DNA of 64,000 nucleotides, from the NCBI RefSeq assembly GCF_037975245.1, contig NC_092571.1, forward strand, positions 15,249,917 through 15,313,916. Direction: 5' to 3'. This document shows, piece by piece, positions 12,201 to 24,306 of the stretch. A program made the translations under genes and the position numbers. The notes beneath the pieces were generated by a model. The model did no database searches and was not told where the DNA came from. It saw nothing but the letters and a program-made list of their open reading frames with translations. Each line of letters begins with the position of its first letter. Position 1 is the first letter of the stretch. The stretch is from Apostichopus japonicus (lineage: Eukaryota; Echinodermata; Holothuroidea; Aspidochirotida; Stichopodidae).

Positions 12201-15200
12201 TGTGCCATTTTCACCTCTTTATTCCCCTCATTGTGTCTCATACAGTATTATCTTCAAACGTTTTTAATTGATATTTCGTCGATTGTTTACATTTTCATCT
12301 TCCAAAGATTCTAAAGAAATGGAAACAAAAGGAAACCAGAATGCAAAATGCATTGAGGTTTCGATGACTTCAATGCACTAGACTTCTGCTTGTTAGTATA
12401 ACCAGAACTAGCTGTTACAATGACACTATGACATGATAACACAGGTCAGTCTACTGTACGTGGCTATACACACCTCCATCAAAAACAATAGGGGTCTTGT
12501 ATGAAAAGTATCCATGATTTCTACCATGAGAAATCATGTTGTGAAGGTTTTCAGGCCTAGACAAATATTTTTGAAATACTCCCTATTTGGAGACCGTGAC
12601 TAAAAATCTACTCGCCAAATTCCACTCGCCACTAGGCCTATGATTGTTGGTCAAGTCTCCAAAGTACAGATCTGCAACATCAATACTTTCTATGAACAAA
12701 TGTTAGGCAGTTAGGCAGATGCATGGTGCTACGTAATTGCGCATAAGAAAGTCATGTTTCTTTGCAGTACGAAATTGAAACTTTTTCCACCAAAAGTAAG
12801 TGTTGAACAATCATAAATCATAATAAGCAGCTAGGCCTACTGTAGTGTCTCAAAAAATTAAAAACAAAACATCTGTAAAAATACCTACGAAGATAGCTTG
12901 GCTTCTGTTACATTAGGGCTCCTCTACTTTACTATAGGCATGTACTATACATAAACTAGGTGTGCGGGAGTCCTATACAGTACCTCACTGCTTCTTTGAA
13001 CCGCTGCTCAATTAGAGCAGCGACTTCGTACATTTTCCTAATTATTTATATGTCTTTTAGCTGCAGATTGATGCGCGAAAAATATCGCTATTACTCCATT
13101 TTACTGCCTAAATCAAAGCGATCTTTTACGCAATGATAATCTGAGGTTGTAAGAGCGTCTCTCTTCCAAAATTCCTAGCAGTAACAACAGCAAACTTGCC
13201 TCGAAACTCCTTAAATTGTTCTATAATTTGCGAATTATGACTGATAGCTAGTAGGAAAATTGCCTTAAGAAATAATGAAGGAGATGTTTTGCCATCTTGT
13301 ATTGGTATTCTGACTCGTATTCTTCACGTTGTTGTGTAAACGAACCCTATTCTACCCAACCGTTGCTGGCCTAGACAACAAGAAATTGCTCACAGGCCTA
13401 CCCAGGTTTGTTCAAGTTGTCCCATAATCATAAATGTGAGGAAAGTCGAACGTTACTTTTAAGGCCTAGCTATACTGAAACTGGTGGAAGAGACTACACA
13501 AATTGCGATCAACAGCCAATCCAGACAAAAGCTTGTGAACTCACTGCCAAACTAATACCGTTTTACACAATTATTTCGAATTGGTCATAGTAAAAAATCT
13601 AACTAGACGAACTGTTAGTTTCATAAACGCTGCCTGGTGAAAACGAAACTACATCCAACCTGAAATAAATACGACGAAAAACGTAGAATAGAACCGATGT
13701 ACTGCAAAGTACACCTTTCTTGCACGCAAAATAAGGCTTCCGAGCGGCACCTTGAAGCCAATGCAAATTTGGTCGAGCTTTCTGTTTTAGATTCTACGGA
13801 TGCCCATAAGTTCATCTCCAATTGCCCATAGCCGCGTATTCGTATGAGGCCTAATGCACATTATATGTGATAGGCTGGTCTGTGGGAGAGACGGTAGCTT
13901 ATAAACAAGGTTCCACAATTTGGAGTCTCGTGACTCCAAATGACCTTTGACCTCAATAAAATTTTGTACTGAACGCGTACCAACTACATACTAAATATGA
14001 GATTTGTCCAACCTTCCCTTCTTGAGTTATCGTCTTTACAAGGTTTTCACAATTTGACCTCTAGTGACCCCAAATGGACTTGGACCTCCACCAAAAACAA
14101 TAGGAATCTTGAACTTAATGTGGTACTCCTTCACACGCAATACCAGATTGATCCAAAGCTTGCCTTCTTGAGATATCGTGTTTACAAGGTTTACACAATT
14201 TGACCCCTGGTGACCCCAAATGACCTTCGACCTCCACAAACAAGAGCTCAAGGGCAATATGGTTTCTTGCTTGTAAGTAATATTTACAACGGTGCAGCAC
14301 TGTCTTAAAATTGTATTATGGTCCGATGTACACACACAATATTATTGCCAAAAATATCACAAATCAAACGTTGGTCCTTTTGAGAACCTGTTGACCAGGT
14401 GGCTGATATGAGCAAGAGTCGGCATTTCTTACGGAACTCATCAATCATCCTAACTGTAAGAATTTTAACAAAACAAAACAAAACCTTGATCTCTAATAAC
14501 TTCGCACATTAAGGTTGCAGAGGACCCAACTTATGGACAATTTAGATTGGAATATGCCCACGAAACTTCAATTAATCAACTTGAAAGAAACTACTCTGTA
14601 CGACCATCGTAACTGTACTAAGTATTAAAAAACAAACAAAAATTGACCTCTGATAACTTCGCACACGAAGGTCGAAACAGGGCTCAACCCATGGACAATT
14701 TTGATCGCAAGTACCTTTCAGATCTGATTATGGCCACGAAAATTCAAATAACCAAACAACTAATACAGGTCACTGGAGGTCAAAGGTCACCTAGATGCGG
14801 GTCCACTACTGGATTACAATAGTGTTACTCCCAACCTTGACCGACATTTTGTTCTCCCCTGGTAAAAATTCCAGTAGAACCCAGTTAAAAAATCAACGAG
14901 GTTCTACTAGGGCCTACTATGTTTAACTGGTTTTTAACTGTGTTTAACTGGGTCTTGCTGGGTTCCAACTGGGCTATGCTGTACATGAGCTAGGTTCAAC
15001 TGGGTTTACACAATGTTCAACTGGGTTTGTTCAGGCCCAACTGAGTTTGAACTATGTTTGAACTGATCCAGTTGGGCTTCAACTAGGTTTCACTGGTTTT
15101 TGCACTAGCCCAACTGGGTTTGAACTATGTTGACTGGTTAACTTGCCCTGTTGGGGTTGAACTAGGTTTCAACTGGTTTTGCACTGGCCCAACTGGGTTT

Positions 15201-18200
15201 GGACTATTGGCTGGTGAACTGACCCAGCTGGGGTTTAACTAGGTTTCACTGGTTTGCACAAACCCAACTGGATTTGAACTATGTTTACTGTTGAACTTGC
15301 CCTGTTGGGGTTGAACTAGGTTTCACACTGGCCCAACTGGGTTTGGACTATGTGTACTGCTTTTATTTTAGGTGTAATTATCAAGACTATTATAATGTAA
15401 GTTCGTAAGCAGTAACCGTATAGTAATATATTGAAAATGCTAAATTAGCCAACTTATGAGGGGTGTAAAATAAATCTTTGTCATATTTATCACAGTTAGG
15501 ATTAAACGATGACATTTTTGTACCGCAATGATTAAAAATATGAAATATTTCCTATATAATAAATTTGAAAAAATTATGTTATAATTTGTTCGTAGATTTG
15601 AACAACTGGTAGACAAAATGCCTTCCTAGTGCAAAATAGTATGTTCCGACTAAATTTGAACTTTGACATTTGTACCTTCTGTTAGCGCAAAATTTATAAA
15701 TTCCGAATCCGCAAACCACATACGCCAACAGAAGCTTCGCAGAATAATCGCATTTGTAACTGATTTTGCAAACAATTTTAAATTATTACCGCGGCTAAGT
15801 TCCCTCCTTTGTGATCTTGCAGTATCTTTATATTATTGATTCATACTTGTAACATTATAATTGATTGTAAACGTGCTCTTTATCATAAATATTTGAATTG
15901 AACAGAAACTTTATAGGCCTATATAGGCTAGTGACTTAGGACTATAGTATAGGCTAGGCCTAACAAACCGGTTCCCTACTAGGTATACCACATGGTACAA
16001 TTACTTACGTTAGACATAACCTAACGTTATAGTTGCCTAGCTTATAGGGGCCTAACCTAGTTATACTCAAGTTAACACCTATATTTAGCCGCATGATTTA
16101 AGGAAAGTTATTGTCAACTAGCAAACATATAATAGCAATTTTCAAAATTTACGCAATTTCCTTGATTGTTGTTTCAAACATGAAGTGTCCTATTGGCATA
16201 ATAACATACTTTGCAAAAGTCATTAGCCTAGTGAAGTGTACAGCATACACTTATATGCTACAAACTATCAATCTAATTTCAAGTGAGGCTTCATTTGTAC
16301 AGTGTAAGATGGTCAGCTCTTACATAAAGATTTGTTTTTGTAACTTGTTTATTAGTGCACTGTACAGTGTTCACTGTACAGAGGGCTATACATTTGTACA
16401 GTACATTTGTATGTTGTCTTGTGGTAGCAAAAAGGTTGATTAACAACTTTCTCTCTTCTGGGTTGCTATGCAATTATCTTGCTCTTCCTGGAAAGTAGCC
16501 CTCACAGGAAATGGGGTCTGTGTGTATATATTTTAGGAACAAAGGAGTTTTGTGAGGGTACAGTATAGGGAGTTGGCAATTGGCTATGAGTATCTGAGCA
16601 AGGCAATTTTAAAAGAAGAAGAAGATAGTTTAATGGCTGGATAGTTTGTTTTAAACCTTAATTTACATAGTTCAAGTTACTGTACATGGACCTTATTATT
16701 TTATGGAAGTTGTGATATTCAACTGCCAGTCTGGGACACTATTTATTGTAAAGGATACTATTTACTATAAAGGATATTGTTTTACAATAAAGGATATATT
16801 CCAGGACACCATCACTTATAAAGGGCATTATTTTACTACAAAGGATATTGACATTATTTTACTGAAAGGATACCCTGGAACACTATTTCATATAAATGAA
16901 AGGATACTTTTTTGCTGGTATCGGACATTCATAATACCATTTGTTGGGTTCAACTATACTGATGTCGTAGAAATCTGATGTCGTGGAAGGTCTGAGGTCG
17001 TAGAATACTTCATGTCACCAGCAGGCCAACTCATCAGAACAGACTTTTAAATTAAGTGTATTTCTTTATATTTTGGGTGCGCACCTCACGACTGTTAGTT
17101 GATTCATTTAATTCTTTGACTGGGCCCAGATCAGCTGTACATTGTTTGTTATTCATAATTATAATTTCTTTTGATCCAATCCAGTTGACTTCTTCATATT
17201 TATATGTGTCTTGCTCTGTGTTAGGTCATCATACCAAACCCAGAGTTCTCTGATCAAGAACAAACATTTATTTTCAGTGGCCAACACCCTTAATACTTAC
17301 AGTATAGATCTACTGTTAAAAAATGAAAACTTCTTATAGTGTGGTGTTATATAAGTGTAGATAACACCAGTTGAGAATCCCAGTTCAAACTATTTAAAAA
17401 TATAAGAAGTAAAAAAATAGTTCACCCAGTTTAACCCAGCAAAACCTAATTGACCCAGTTGAACCCAGTAAAACAGTTGACCCAGTGAAACATAGTTGAC
17501 CCAGTAAAACATAGTTGAACCAGTTGGACCCAGTAAAACATAGTTGGACCCAGTAAAACATAGTTGAACCAGTTGGACCCAGTAAAACATAGTTGAACCA
17601 GTTGGACCCAGTAAACATAGTTGAACCAGTTGGACCCAGTAAAACATAGTTGAACCAATTGGGAACCCCAGTTCACCCAGTTCAACCTAGTTCAAATTTG
17701 GGCCAATTTCCGTATAGAAAATTCCAGTTGAACCCAGTTCAAAAATTCAACTGGAATTTCCACCAGGGTCAAGTTATTGCAAAAATACTAGTTTTTTACC
17801 CCTGATTGACCTTTGTTGACCTTGTATAACATGACCGTTATGTTTGGAAACGATCCCTTACCCTATTTACAACTACTCCCAAAATATCAACCATGTCGGA
17901 CCCTGTCAATGGGAGTTATTGCTTGTTTTTATAAATTGGTTTTTTGGCCTCTAACTGACCTTTAGTGACCTTCACAGGCACCAAAAACAATAGGGTTCAT
18001 CTACTCAATGTGGTACTCATATACACCAAATATTAGATTGGTCCAAGCTTCCCTACTTGAGATATCGTGTTTACAAGTGAGGCGTCACACACACACACAC
18101 ACACATACACGCATACATATACTCTCCGCCTGCATAATGCATAGGTTACGATTATCATCGAAACCAAATATGAATAGAAAGTAAGGAAAGAAGAGAGAGA

Positions 18201-21200
18201 AACCAGAATGCAAAATGCATTGAGGTTTCGATGACTTCATTATACTAGACTTCTGCTTGTTCACCAGAAATAGCTCTTATTATGTAAATGTCCTTTGATG
18301 GGCAATTACACCATGGCATGATAAACACAGGTCAGTCTACTGAACGTGGCAATACATACCTCCACCGAAAACAATATGAGACTTTTACTCAATGTGACGC
18401 GTCCACACACCAAGTATGAGGAGTATCCATGATTCCTAACTTATATAATATAAATAATAATAATGATAATAATCGGCAGTTATTTTTACGACGCTTAAGC
18501 GACCACAATTGATGCATTACATCTTACATGTCGGTGGCTTCCAATTTAACAATTTAACTCAAATTTGGAATCTTTTCAATTTAGAAAGTCATTTCAGATG
18601 GGAAAACCGTAGATTGCTCTTGGATGAAACACCCACCTTACTATGAACCGACCGGGATCGAACCCCAAACCTCCCGATTGCTTTGCCGCATCGCTTCAAA
18701 TGCCACTGCCTTTATCCACTCGGCCAATGCACCGGTACAACTTGAGATATCATTTTTAAGGGTTTCAGAGTTTGACCTCTGGTGACCTTTGAACTACAGG
18801 ATTCAACAGTACTCAATATGGCAAGTCTATATACCATGTATGAAAAATATTCATTATTTCTACCATGATATACCACATTTAAAACGATTGATATATGGTG
18901 AATTCAGATAACCTTTGACCTCCACCAAAAACAATTAAGTTCTTTTATTCAATATAATGCATCCACACGCCAAGTATGAAAAGTATCCCTTCTCCCTAAC
19001 TTGAGATATCGTGTTTACAATATTTTCAATATATGATCTCTGGTGGCCTCAGATGACCTTTGACCTCACAAAAAGCTATAGCTTCTTCTTCAAAATACTG
19101 TACGACACATCCACATGTTAAGTGCAAAATGTATCCATGCTTCTTATCTTGGGATATCATGTTTACGTTTTCAGCATTTGACCGAGCTGTTAACTTTAGA
19201 TATCCTTTGCCCTCCACCAAAAACAATAGGATTCTTCTACTTGCTTTAATGCATCCACATGCCAAGTATGAAAAATTCACATGCTTCCTAAGGTTTCCAC
19301 AGTTTTTCCTCTGGTGATCTTAGATGAACTTTGACTTCCACCAAAAGCAATAGGGTTCTTCTACTCAATATGGAGCATCTACATGCCAAGTACAAAAAGT
19401 ATCCATGATTCCTGTCTTGAAATATTGTGTTTACAAGCTGGGCACCACACACACACACACATTCACCCAGTACAACCCCACACATACACTCTCACAGACC
19501 ATCATGACTGCATAGGTTTCTATTGTCATCAAAACCAAGACTTACCATTAAACGCTTGGCACGAAACGCTGAGAGTAAATATTGAATGTCTACGATATAT
19601 TTATCTTCCATAAGTTTATGACATATTTACCAAAACCGTTCATTTGGTTCATTTAAAATTAGAAACGAAGTCAAACAAAGGCAAGCTGTTTTTAGAATTC
19701 CATGTACATGAGATTTTTTCTAACCAGATATTAGTGATACCTCCTTTCATAGTGATACATAGCTCTTTTGTTGCATCTTTATTGTTATCAAACAATAAGC
19801 GCTCTCTCGCTCTCTCGTTATAGCAAACAATTTATGTTTTCCACGAATCGGTGACATGTACTTTAGGTCGTAACATCCCTATTCACTTTTGCCATCCTTC
19901 ATTTTTCCTCCTGTGAAATTAAGGACCATTGTCACCTCTTTATTTCCCTCATGGTTTCTCTTATTATATCAAAACGTTTCTGATCAATTTTAATTGTTTC
20001 CATTTCATCTTTCAATTGTTTAAAATCTAGATAAGACATTTATGATTGTAAATAAATTTGGGAAAAAAGAAAGGTAACAAAAGGAAACCAGGTAACCCGA
20101 AAGAGACTTTACTTTTCATTTTGGCAATTAACGCTGAGAGTAAACATTGAACTTGTGCAATTATTTACCTTCCGTAATATATTTCATTTTAAAGACCTCC
20201 AATCTGGAACGAAGTCAAACGAAGACAAACCATTATTATAATAATATACGTACTTTCATCTTATAAGATAGGATACATATCAACAACCCTTATTATCCAA
20301 GAGTTGAACAAAAAAAAAATGATTGATAGATTTGGAACGTGCCGTGCCTACGATAACCACCGCTCCTTTATGGCGCATGTTGTACATATACCAAATTAGA
20401 GCTTGGAGTTCTTAATGGAGGCTGGGATTGGAAATTGGGTTGATTGACATTCTGGTTTGGGAGAAGGTGACTATGAGGTCAGGATAGCTTAGAGGAGGGT
20501 TTTGGATGAAGGCGGAGGTGGAGAGGGTGGGGAAGGGAGAGTAGTATGGGATGGAAATTAAGATTGGGATGGGTGTGATATGGGTTTATGTTAAAGCTCA
20601 TCTTGCCTGCAGTGCAAATAATTTATCAATTTTCGATACTTGGTTTCTCTCAAGTTCTGACCCTCTTAGTTTTTCTCAGATATTAAGCAGTGTTTACTTC
20701 GACCAGGGAGTTGTCATCTAGACTCTAAGGCTTGCAACAATTTCAAGTAGTTGTATCAAAGAAATATGAAAGGAAACATTTATGCAGAGAAGCAATATCA
20801 TCATTTCCCTGTCTATGGTGATTATGAAGTCACTAAAACATCTCAAACGCCAGTCTACTTAACATAAAGATATTTTTCATTTTTTGTTTTTATTACCTCA
20901 TTTCCAAAGCAACTACACATAGCTTTTGGATACTTGAAAGTAGTTGTTAGTTTACTAAAATGTCCCCAATGTACTGCTTTAGGACCCTCAGAATAATAAA
21001 AAACAGGCCCTTGAATCGAAAGTCAGGCCATCTATAAACTAGATACATTTATGTATACAGATACATCTAGCAGGATCATCACATAAGAGCACCTCGGTTC
21101 ATCAGCCGTTTGTTTTGTTTTTTGGCATTCAGCTGGGAAGATCTGAGAATTATAGTAGCACAATGTTCCATTTAGAATTACTTAAATAGATCTAACTTAT

Positions 21201-23330
21201 AGTCTAAATATACCAAAGAATGAACCATTTGACTTCAAAGTTTTTCTTTTCTTTAGAACTGTCGACCTAGATCACCATCCACCCCCCCCCCTCCTCCCGT
21301 TACACTAGAGTAAGGTTCGATAAACCCACAACTGCATCCCTCCTTTATCAAATACTTCATGGCCCTCCATGAATTTTACAGTGTGCACAATCTTGCATTT
21401 GCAGCTACTTATATGGACCTAAATCATAGTCTAAATATGCCTCAGAATTCACCATTTGACACTTACAAAACCCAAATTGTTGGAGAAGCTTCATTTATCC
21501 CAGGGCAGCTCCCATTCTTCATAAAATCTTTGTCTCTGAACTTCCACGAAAGTTCCTTACCAAAATCAGTTGGGGGGGAGAGAGTTGAATTTTTGCCCCC
21601 CCCCCCCCCCCACCATGGAAATCCTGTGCACGCTACTGATACGCTATGAATGTATAATGTTGCAATTTGTCAAATTTTAGTCTGCCTTTGACAAACCATG
21701 TAATAATAAAGCTGCATTAGTCTTTAGATTGAATATCAAGAACAGAGAAGAGATATTAATAATTTATTGACAATTTGTTGGAACCAGAAAACGAAAAGCA
21801 TCAACCATTTAATTCACTGGTAAGGATTTTACAGTATGGAATTGTTATTTCAATTCCTATGTGAAATATCCTGTAGACACATAGATTGTATGAACAATAA
21901 GGAAATTTTCTGTTACCAGTTTTGAGCTTGAAAAACCCTACAACATTTGTTATTATAGACTGAGAGATCTACATGACAATTGGTTAAAGGCACAGTGAGA
22001 TATTTTGACAACCTACAAGTCACCTGGTATAAATTACAAAATAAATTGCCAATTTGAGACCAATTGAGGCAACCTTTTGACCCCTTGAGAGTGAAACTGG
22101 ATAACGGTCACTTAAGTGTGCTTAAAGCAATACTACATAAGAAATTTCCTTGAACTTTCCTGGATGACTTATAGAGCCCCTTCAAAAAACTGAACTGGAT
22201 TTGACCAAAGTATGTTCACCAAATGCAACACGTTTTGAGCTATTGGCTGTCAAAGACATTCTCTTTTGCACATCAGACCAACTTAAAAACCTCATAAATT
22301 AATATTGAAAAAAGTTACAACCCTGAGTTTGGTAAGTTGTACTGTAGGCACTTCATACTTACAATTAAATTAAAAAGACCTTCCCAGCTCTCACATAGTT
22401 ACAGTAAGTTGGTAAAAGAAATTGGCATCAAACCCCCTTCCCCATGCAGAATCACAGCATGAAATAGCTGCACAACTTACAGATATATTGCAGGAAAGCA
22501 TGTAATCATTATTGTGTATTGTTTGGACTGGACATAATACCCTCTACAAGAATAAAGTACCCTGAAGCAATAGTTTAGGAGCAATTCATCACTAAAAATA
22601 GCACATTTTTTGCAAAAAAAAATAACAAAACTGAATAGTTTGGAATTTTTAAGTTGACCTAACTTCACAAGGCAATGCTTTTGCATAATTTTGTCTCCAT
22701 TCTATGGGATAGTCTCTAAGCTTCAGTGATAGAAATGTAGTAGGATGTTTAAATGCTGAGAAATCAGACCTCACAAGAAAATGCCAAAATGCTCATGGTG
22801 GCGAAAAATTGCGAAATTTCAAAGTGTGATGACTTGGCCAATTTTGAAGCAATGCAACTGAAATTTTCAGAATATGCTCATTTCATGGTGCTCTAATCAT
22901 GCAATTATGGTGGTAATTTTTGGAGAGGGTCCAGAAACGGCCATCCGTGATTTGACAAGAAATGAAATTGGCGGAGACTGTCATACCTTTATACGTAAGA
23001 AATATCACTTTCCTATATTTATATAATAATTGAGTACTTTTGTTATTCTTGATTAAAGAGAGAGGTTGTTGGGGGGAGGGGGAGGTTGGGTGGGGGGTGT
23101 TTCACGCTTTACACTGTAACAACTAACAAAGAACAATATGTGTAAACTGGTACATATCGATGAAAAGGGGCAGCAGAGGGGAAGTGTGGCGAGTATTATA
23201 TTTTAATCAGGAGTATTTTAACAATTATACAATGGCCCTTAGTGAAGACAATGAAATTGACTGTGTGCTTACCTTGTCCGTTGATAGTCACACCCACAAG
23301 CGATAGGATCATCAAATGAGAAAGCAACAT
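6036..23330 (-). CDS. Secreted fibrinogen-related protein, gene A (5 coding exons)
   Basis: Five minus-strand exons, 23330-23273, 11879-11518, 10258-10079, 8515-8251 and 6295-6036, have matching splice phases. They total 1125 nt, giving 374 residues plus TAA. Residues 1-19 are a signal peptide. Residues 20-140 are a Thr-rich linker, mostly repeats of TTTKAGA, probably O-glycosylated. The fibrinogen C-terminal domain runs from about 151 to the end, with CDMET, WT/VFQR, GEFWLGNE-like (DHEFWLGNE), a DRDN calcium-loop motif (306-309) followed by NNCA, GWWH and NLNGVY. An NWT sequon lies at 215. Such proteins are secreted lectin-like recognition molecules; a role in immunity or regeneration is inferred from the family. 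Oddities are VFQRC in place of VFQRR and the long linker. Exon joins are my inference from splice sites and phase. Gene B at 36758-56828 is its tandem paralogue. Confidence 0.85.
6296..8250. other. Intron 4 of FReD gene A
   Basis: The intron holds no further exon that I can recognise. It is AT-rich, with C-rich tracts near 7349-7358 and 7411-7423. It matches unit B well near both ends, but the middle (about 7200-7740) is diverged from the corresponding part of unit B. Confidence 0.5.
8251..8515 (-). CDS. FReD gene A exon 4 (core of fibrinogen domain)
   Basis: The exon has 265 nt, entering in phase 0 after TGTAAAG and leaving in phase 1 at AACA/GTAAGT. The translation starts VFQRCVNGSVDFNRNWTSYK and includes GFGQLDHEFWLGNEKLHYL, YRLRIDLVSNSG and YHACYKK. 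It aligns residue for residue with exon 39780-40044 of gene B. Differences are QRC for QRR, KDG for KEG, KKIHI for QKFII and GFHGTN for RFFGTN. No stop interrupts it. Confidence 0.9.
8516..10078. other. Intron 3 of FReD gene A
   Basis: No additional gene or exon is seen. It aligns with 40045-41608 of unit B throughout, with scattered substitutions and small indels. Confidence 0.6.
10079..10258 (-). CDS. FReD gene A exon 3 (start of fibrinogen domain)
   Basis: The exon has 180 nt (60 codons), phase 0 at both ends, between TAATTCCAG and GTAAGT. It encodes DCHAIYTAGCMMSGIYKI, GPFEAYCDMET and ends RRWT, joining directly to VFQR in the next exon as in other FReD proteins. The 12 residues after CDMET differ strongly from gene B, while the flanks are nearly identical. 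Confidence 0.9.
10259..11517. other. Intron 2 of FReD gene A
   Basis: No exon is seen. At 10634 this intron carries the uninterrupted empty site (ATGGTATG) for the hAT-type MITE found at 42174-42753 in unit B. Confidence 0.6.
11518..11879 (-). CDS. FReD gene A exon 2 (Thr-rich repeat linker)
   Basis: The exon has 362 nt (two bases plus 120 codons), acceptor CTTTTCAAG and donor GTAAAC. It begins ACPIAPKAGA and ends KAGACS. In between are about 16 units of the heptapeptide TTTKAGA, encoded by a 21-bp tandem repeat, with a few ATTTNKAG or TNTKAG variants. A Cys sits at each end of the linker. The corresponding exon in gene B (43710-43780) has only 23 full codons, so this is a strong expansion here or a contraction there. 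Confidence 0.85.
11518..11879. repeat. 21-bp coding minisatellite
   Basis: On the + strand the unit is GCTCCAGCTTTGGTGGTGGTT, written here as read, with about 16 tandem copies. Three-base GTT insertions keep the frame. Long open frames on the + strand across this array are a by-product of the repeat. Confidence 0.9.
13916..14260. repeat. ~130-bp tandem repeat family, block 1
   Basis: The recurring phrases are TTTGACCTC, TGACCCCAAATGACCTT, CACCAAAAACAATAGG, GAGATATCGTGTTTACAAGG. Two to three degenerate units are present, with a further partial unit near 12480-12600. The same family occurs at 17940-19440, 44370-44640 and 46800-47300. A perfect DR1-type sequence TGACCTTTGACCT is at 13941-13953. 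Confidence 0.7.
14857..17768. mobile_element. 2.9-kb non-autonomous TIR element with AACTGGGTT arrays
   Basis: The left end starts CCCTGGTAAAAATTCCAGT and the right end, reverse complemented, starts CCCTGGTGGAAATTCCAGT, matching 17 of 19. Inside the left end are about 15 degenerate copies of AACTGGGTTTGAACTATGTT-like units (14880-15350). Inside the right end similar units run in the opposite orientation (17430-17750, GTTGAACCAGTTGGACCC). The centre (15360-17400) has no transposase frame that I recognise. Unit B lacks the element. A target duplication is not resolved. Confidence 0.75.
17940..19440. repeat. ~130-bp tandem repeat family, block 2
   Basis: Six to eight degenerate units share CACCAAAAACAATAGG, CCACATGCCAAGTATGAAAA, GTATCCATGATTCCTAACTT, GAGATATCGTGTTTACAA and TTTGACCTCTGGTGA. 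The array is interrupted by a SINE (18441-18733) and an AC microsatellite (about 18085-18110). A perfect TGACCTTTGACCT lies at 19054-19066. Confidence 0.75.
18441..18733 (-). mobile_element. tRNA-derived SINE
   Basis: Read on the minus strand from about 18733, the head resembles a class II tRNA (Leu or Ser type). It has an A-box-like TGGCCGAGTGGATAAAGG (18726-18709) and a B box GGTTCGATCCC (18664-18654), followed by an unrelated body and a TTATTA-type tail at 18441-18475. The insertion breaks a ~130-bp repeat unit between AACTT and GAGATA. AACTT is found on both sides, which would be the target duplication. It is not a functional tRNA. Confidence 0.75.
23273..23330 (-). CDS. FReD gene A exon 1 (signal peptide)
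   Basis: The ATG is at 23330-23328, with A at -3. The exon encodes MLLSHLMILSLVGVTINGQ and ends after one base of the next codon at donor AAG/GTAAGC. Hydrophobic residues 2-15 form a typical cleavable signal peptide. The same-frame sequence upstream is open back to an acceptor-like site (GTTGGACAG, exon edge 23381). That adds 17 codons (NFQEEENTVFGQPASSK), so a longer upstream-coded form cannot be excluded. The 58-nt coding length and phase are identical in gene B. Confidence 0.8.
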
Positions 23331-24306
23331 CTTGCTTGAAGCTGGTTGCCCAAAAACAGTGTTTTCCTCTTCTTGAAAGTTCTGTCCAACACAGAAAAAC
23401 AACAAGGAAAACAGCCGGTCACTTCCAAGATAATTGGGAATGAAATGACTCTATTCCTTATGGAGAGATTATTCATATCAGGCTTAAACAATGACGTGAG
23501 AAATTAAAACATGAATATTCATGTTGATGTTCATTCCAAACACTGATTGGCTGAATACAAACATTTATGTCATAACAGCTCAATCTACTGAGATTCTACT
23601 GTTCTGAAGATGCAGCAATGATATACACTACAGCTCATTGTGTGATAAATCATGATATTAACATGAAAGGTTGAATCTGTGTATCTGCAGAAGCCTTCTT
23701 CAAATAAAAATGATAATTAAATCTCAAATCTCAAGGTTCATGAAATTTGCACTTCTTAATTTATGAAAATGAAAATTACAATTCTGAGTAAGAGACACAC
23801 GTTTATGACAATATTGAACATAATAAGCTAAGTTAGATTAAACACATTAAATCAACGGTGTGAATGTATGGACTGGGGAAATATATGTATGTTAAACCAC
23901 TGTTCCCTCTGTTTTCTTTTTAGCTACAGCGGGTGACTTTTGGTGGCCATGATTCTGAAAATTGTATATGAAAATTTTCTTCATAAATTTATTACTGTAT
24001 TTACAATACAATTCATGTCTAGATCTTGCTTGATGGAATCACTACAATATATCCGGATATCTTTCAAGTATTAAATGCACTGGAAATTCCCCTCACTGAA
24101 AACAAAGAAAAAAAGAAAAAAAGAATTGTTTCTATTTATATTAACTGAAGCTGAAGGTAAATATCCCAAAACCGTCATTGGCTATCTGTTCCTGTTTAAA
24201 CTTTTGGTCTCATGGGTAAGTAAAGGGAAATTAACAGCCAAGCTTATCAAAAAAAGATTTACAGACTTATATAAATATGAACAAACTGAAGATGAAAGTG
24301 TCATAC

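Larger units (their letters stand above)
11880..23272. other. Intron 1 of FReD gene A (11.4 kb)
   Basis: The large first intron is mostly repeats: ~130-bp tandem repeats (about 12460-14260 and 17940-19440), a 2.9-kb TIR element (14857-17768), a tRNA-derived SINE (18441-18733) and a purine-rich block near 20400-20560. The rest (about 12000-12450, 12640-13900, 19600-20380 and 20600-23200) is unannotated sequence aligned with unit B. Confidence 0.6.

Noticed and set aside
17390-17685. Repetitive minus-strand frames (FNYVLLGPTGSTM and similar)
   Set aside because: They are translations of the AACTGGGTT-type arrays in three frames, all inside the 2.9-kb TIR element.
18640-18733. tRNA gene on the minus strand
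   Set aside because: A and B boxes are good, but the head is fused to a SINE body and the acceptor stem is not closed.
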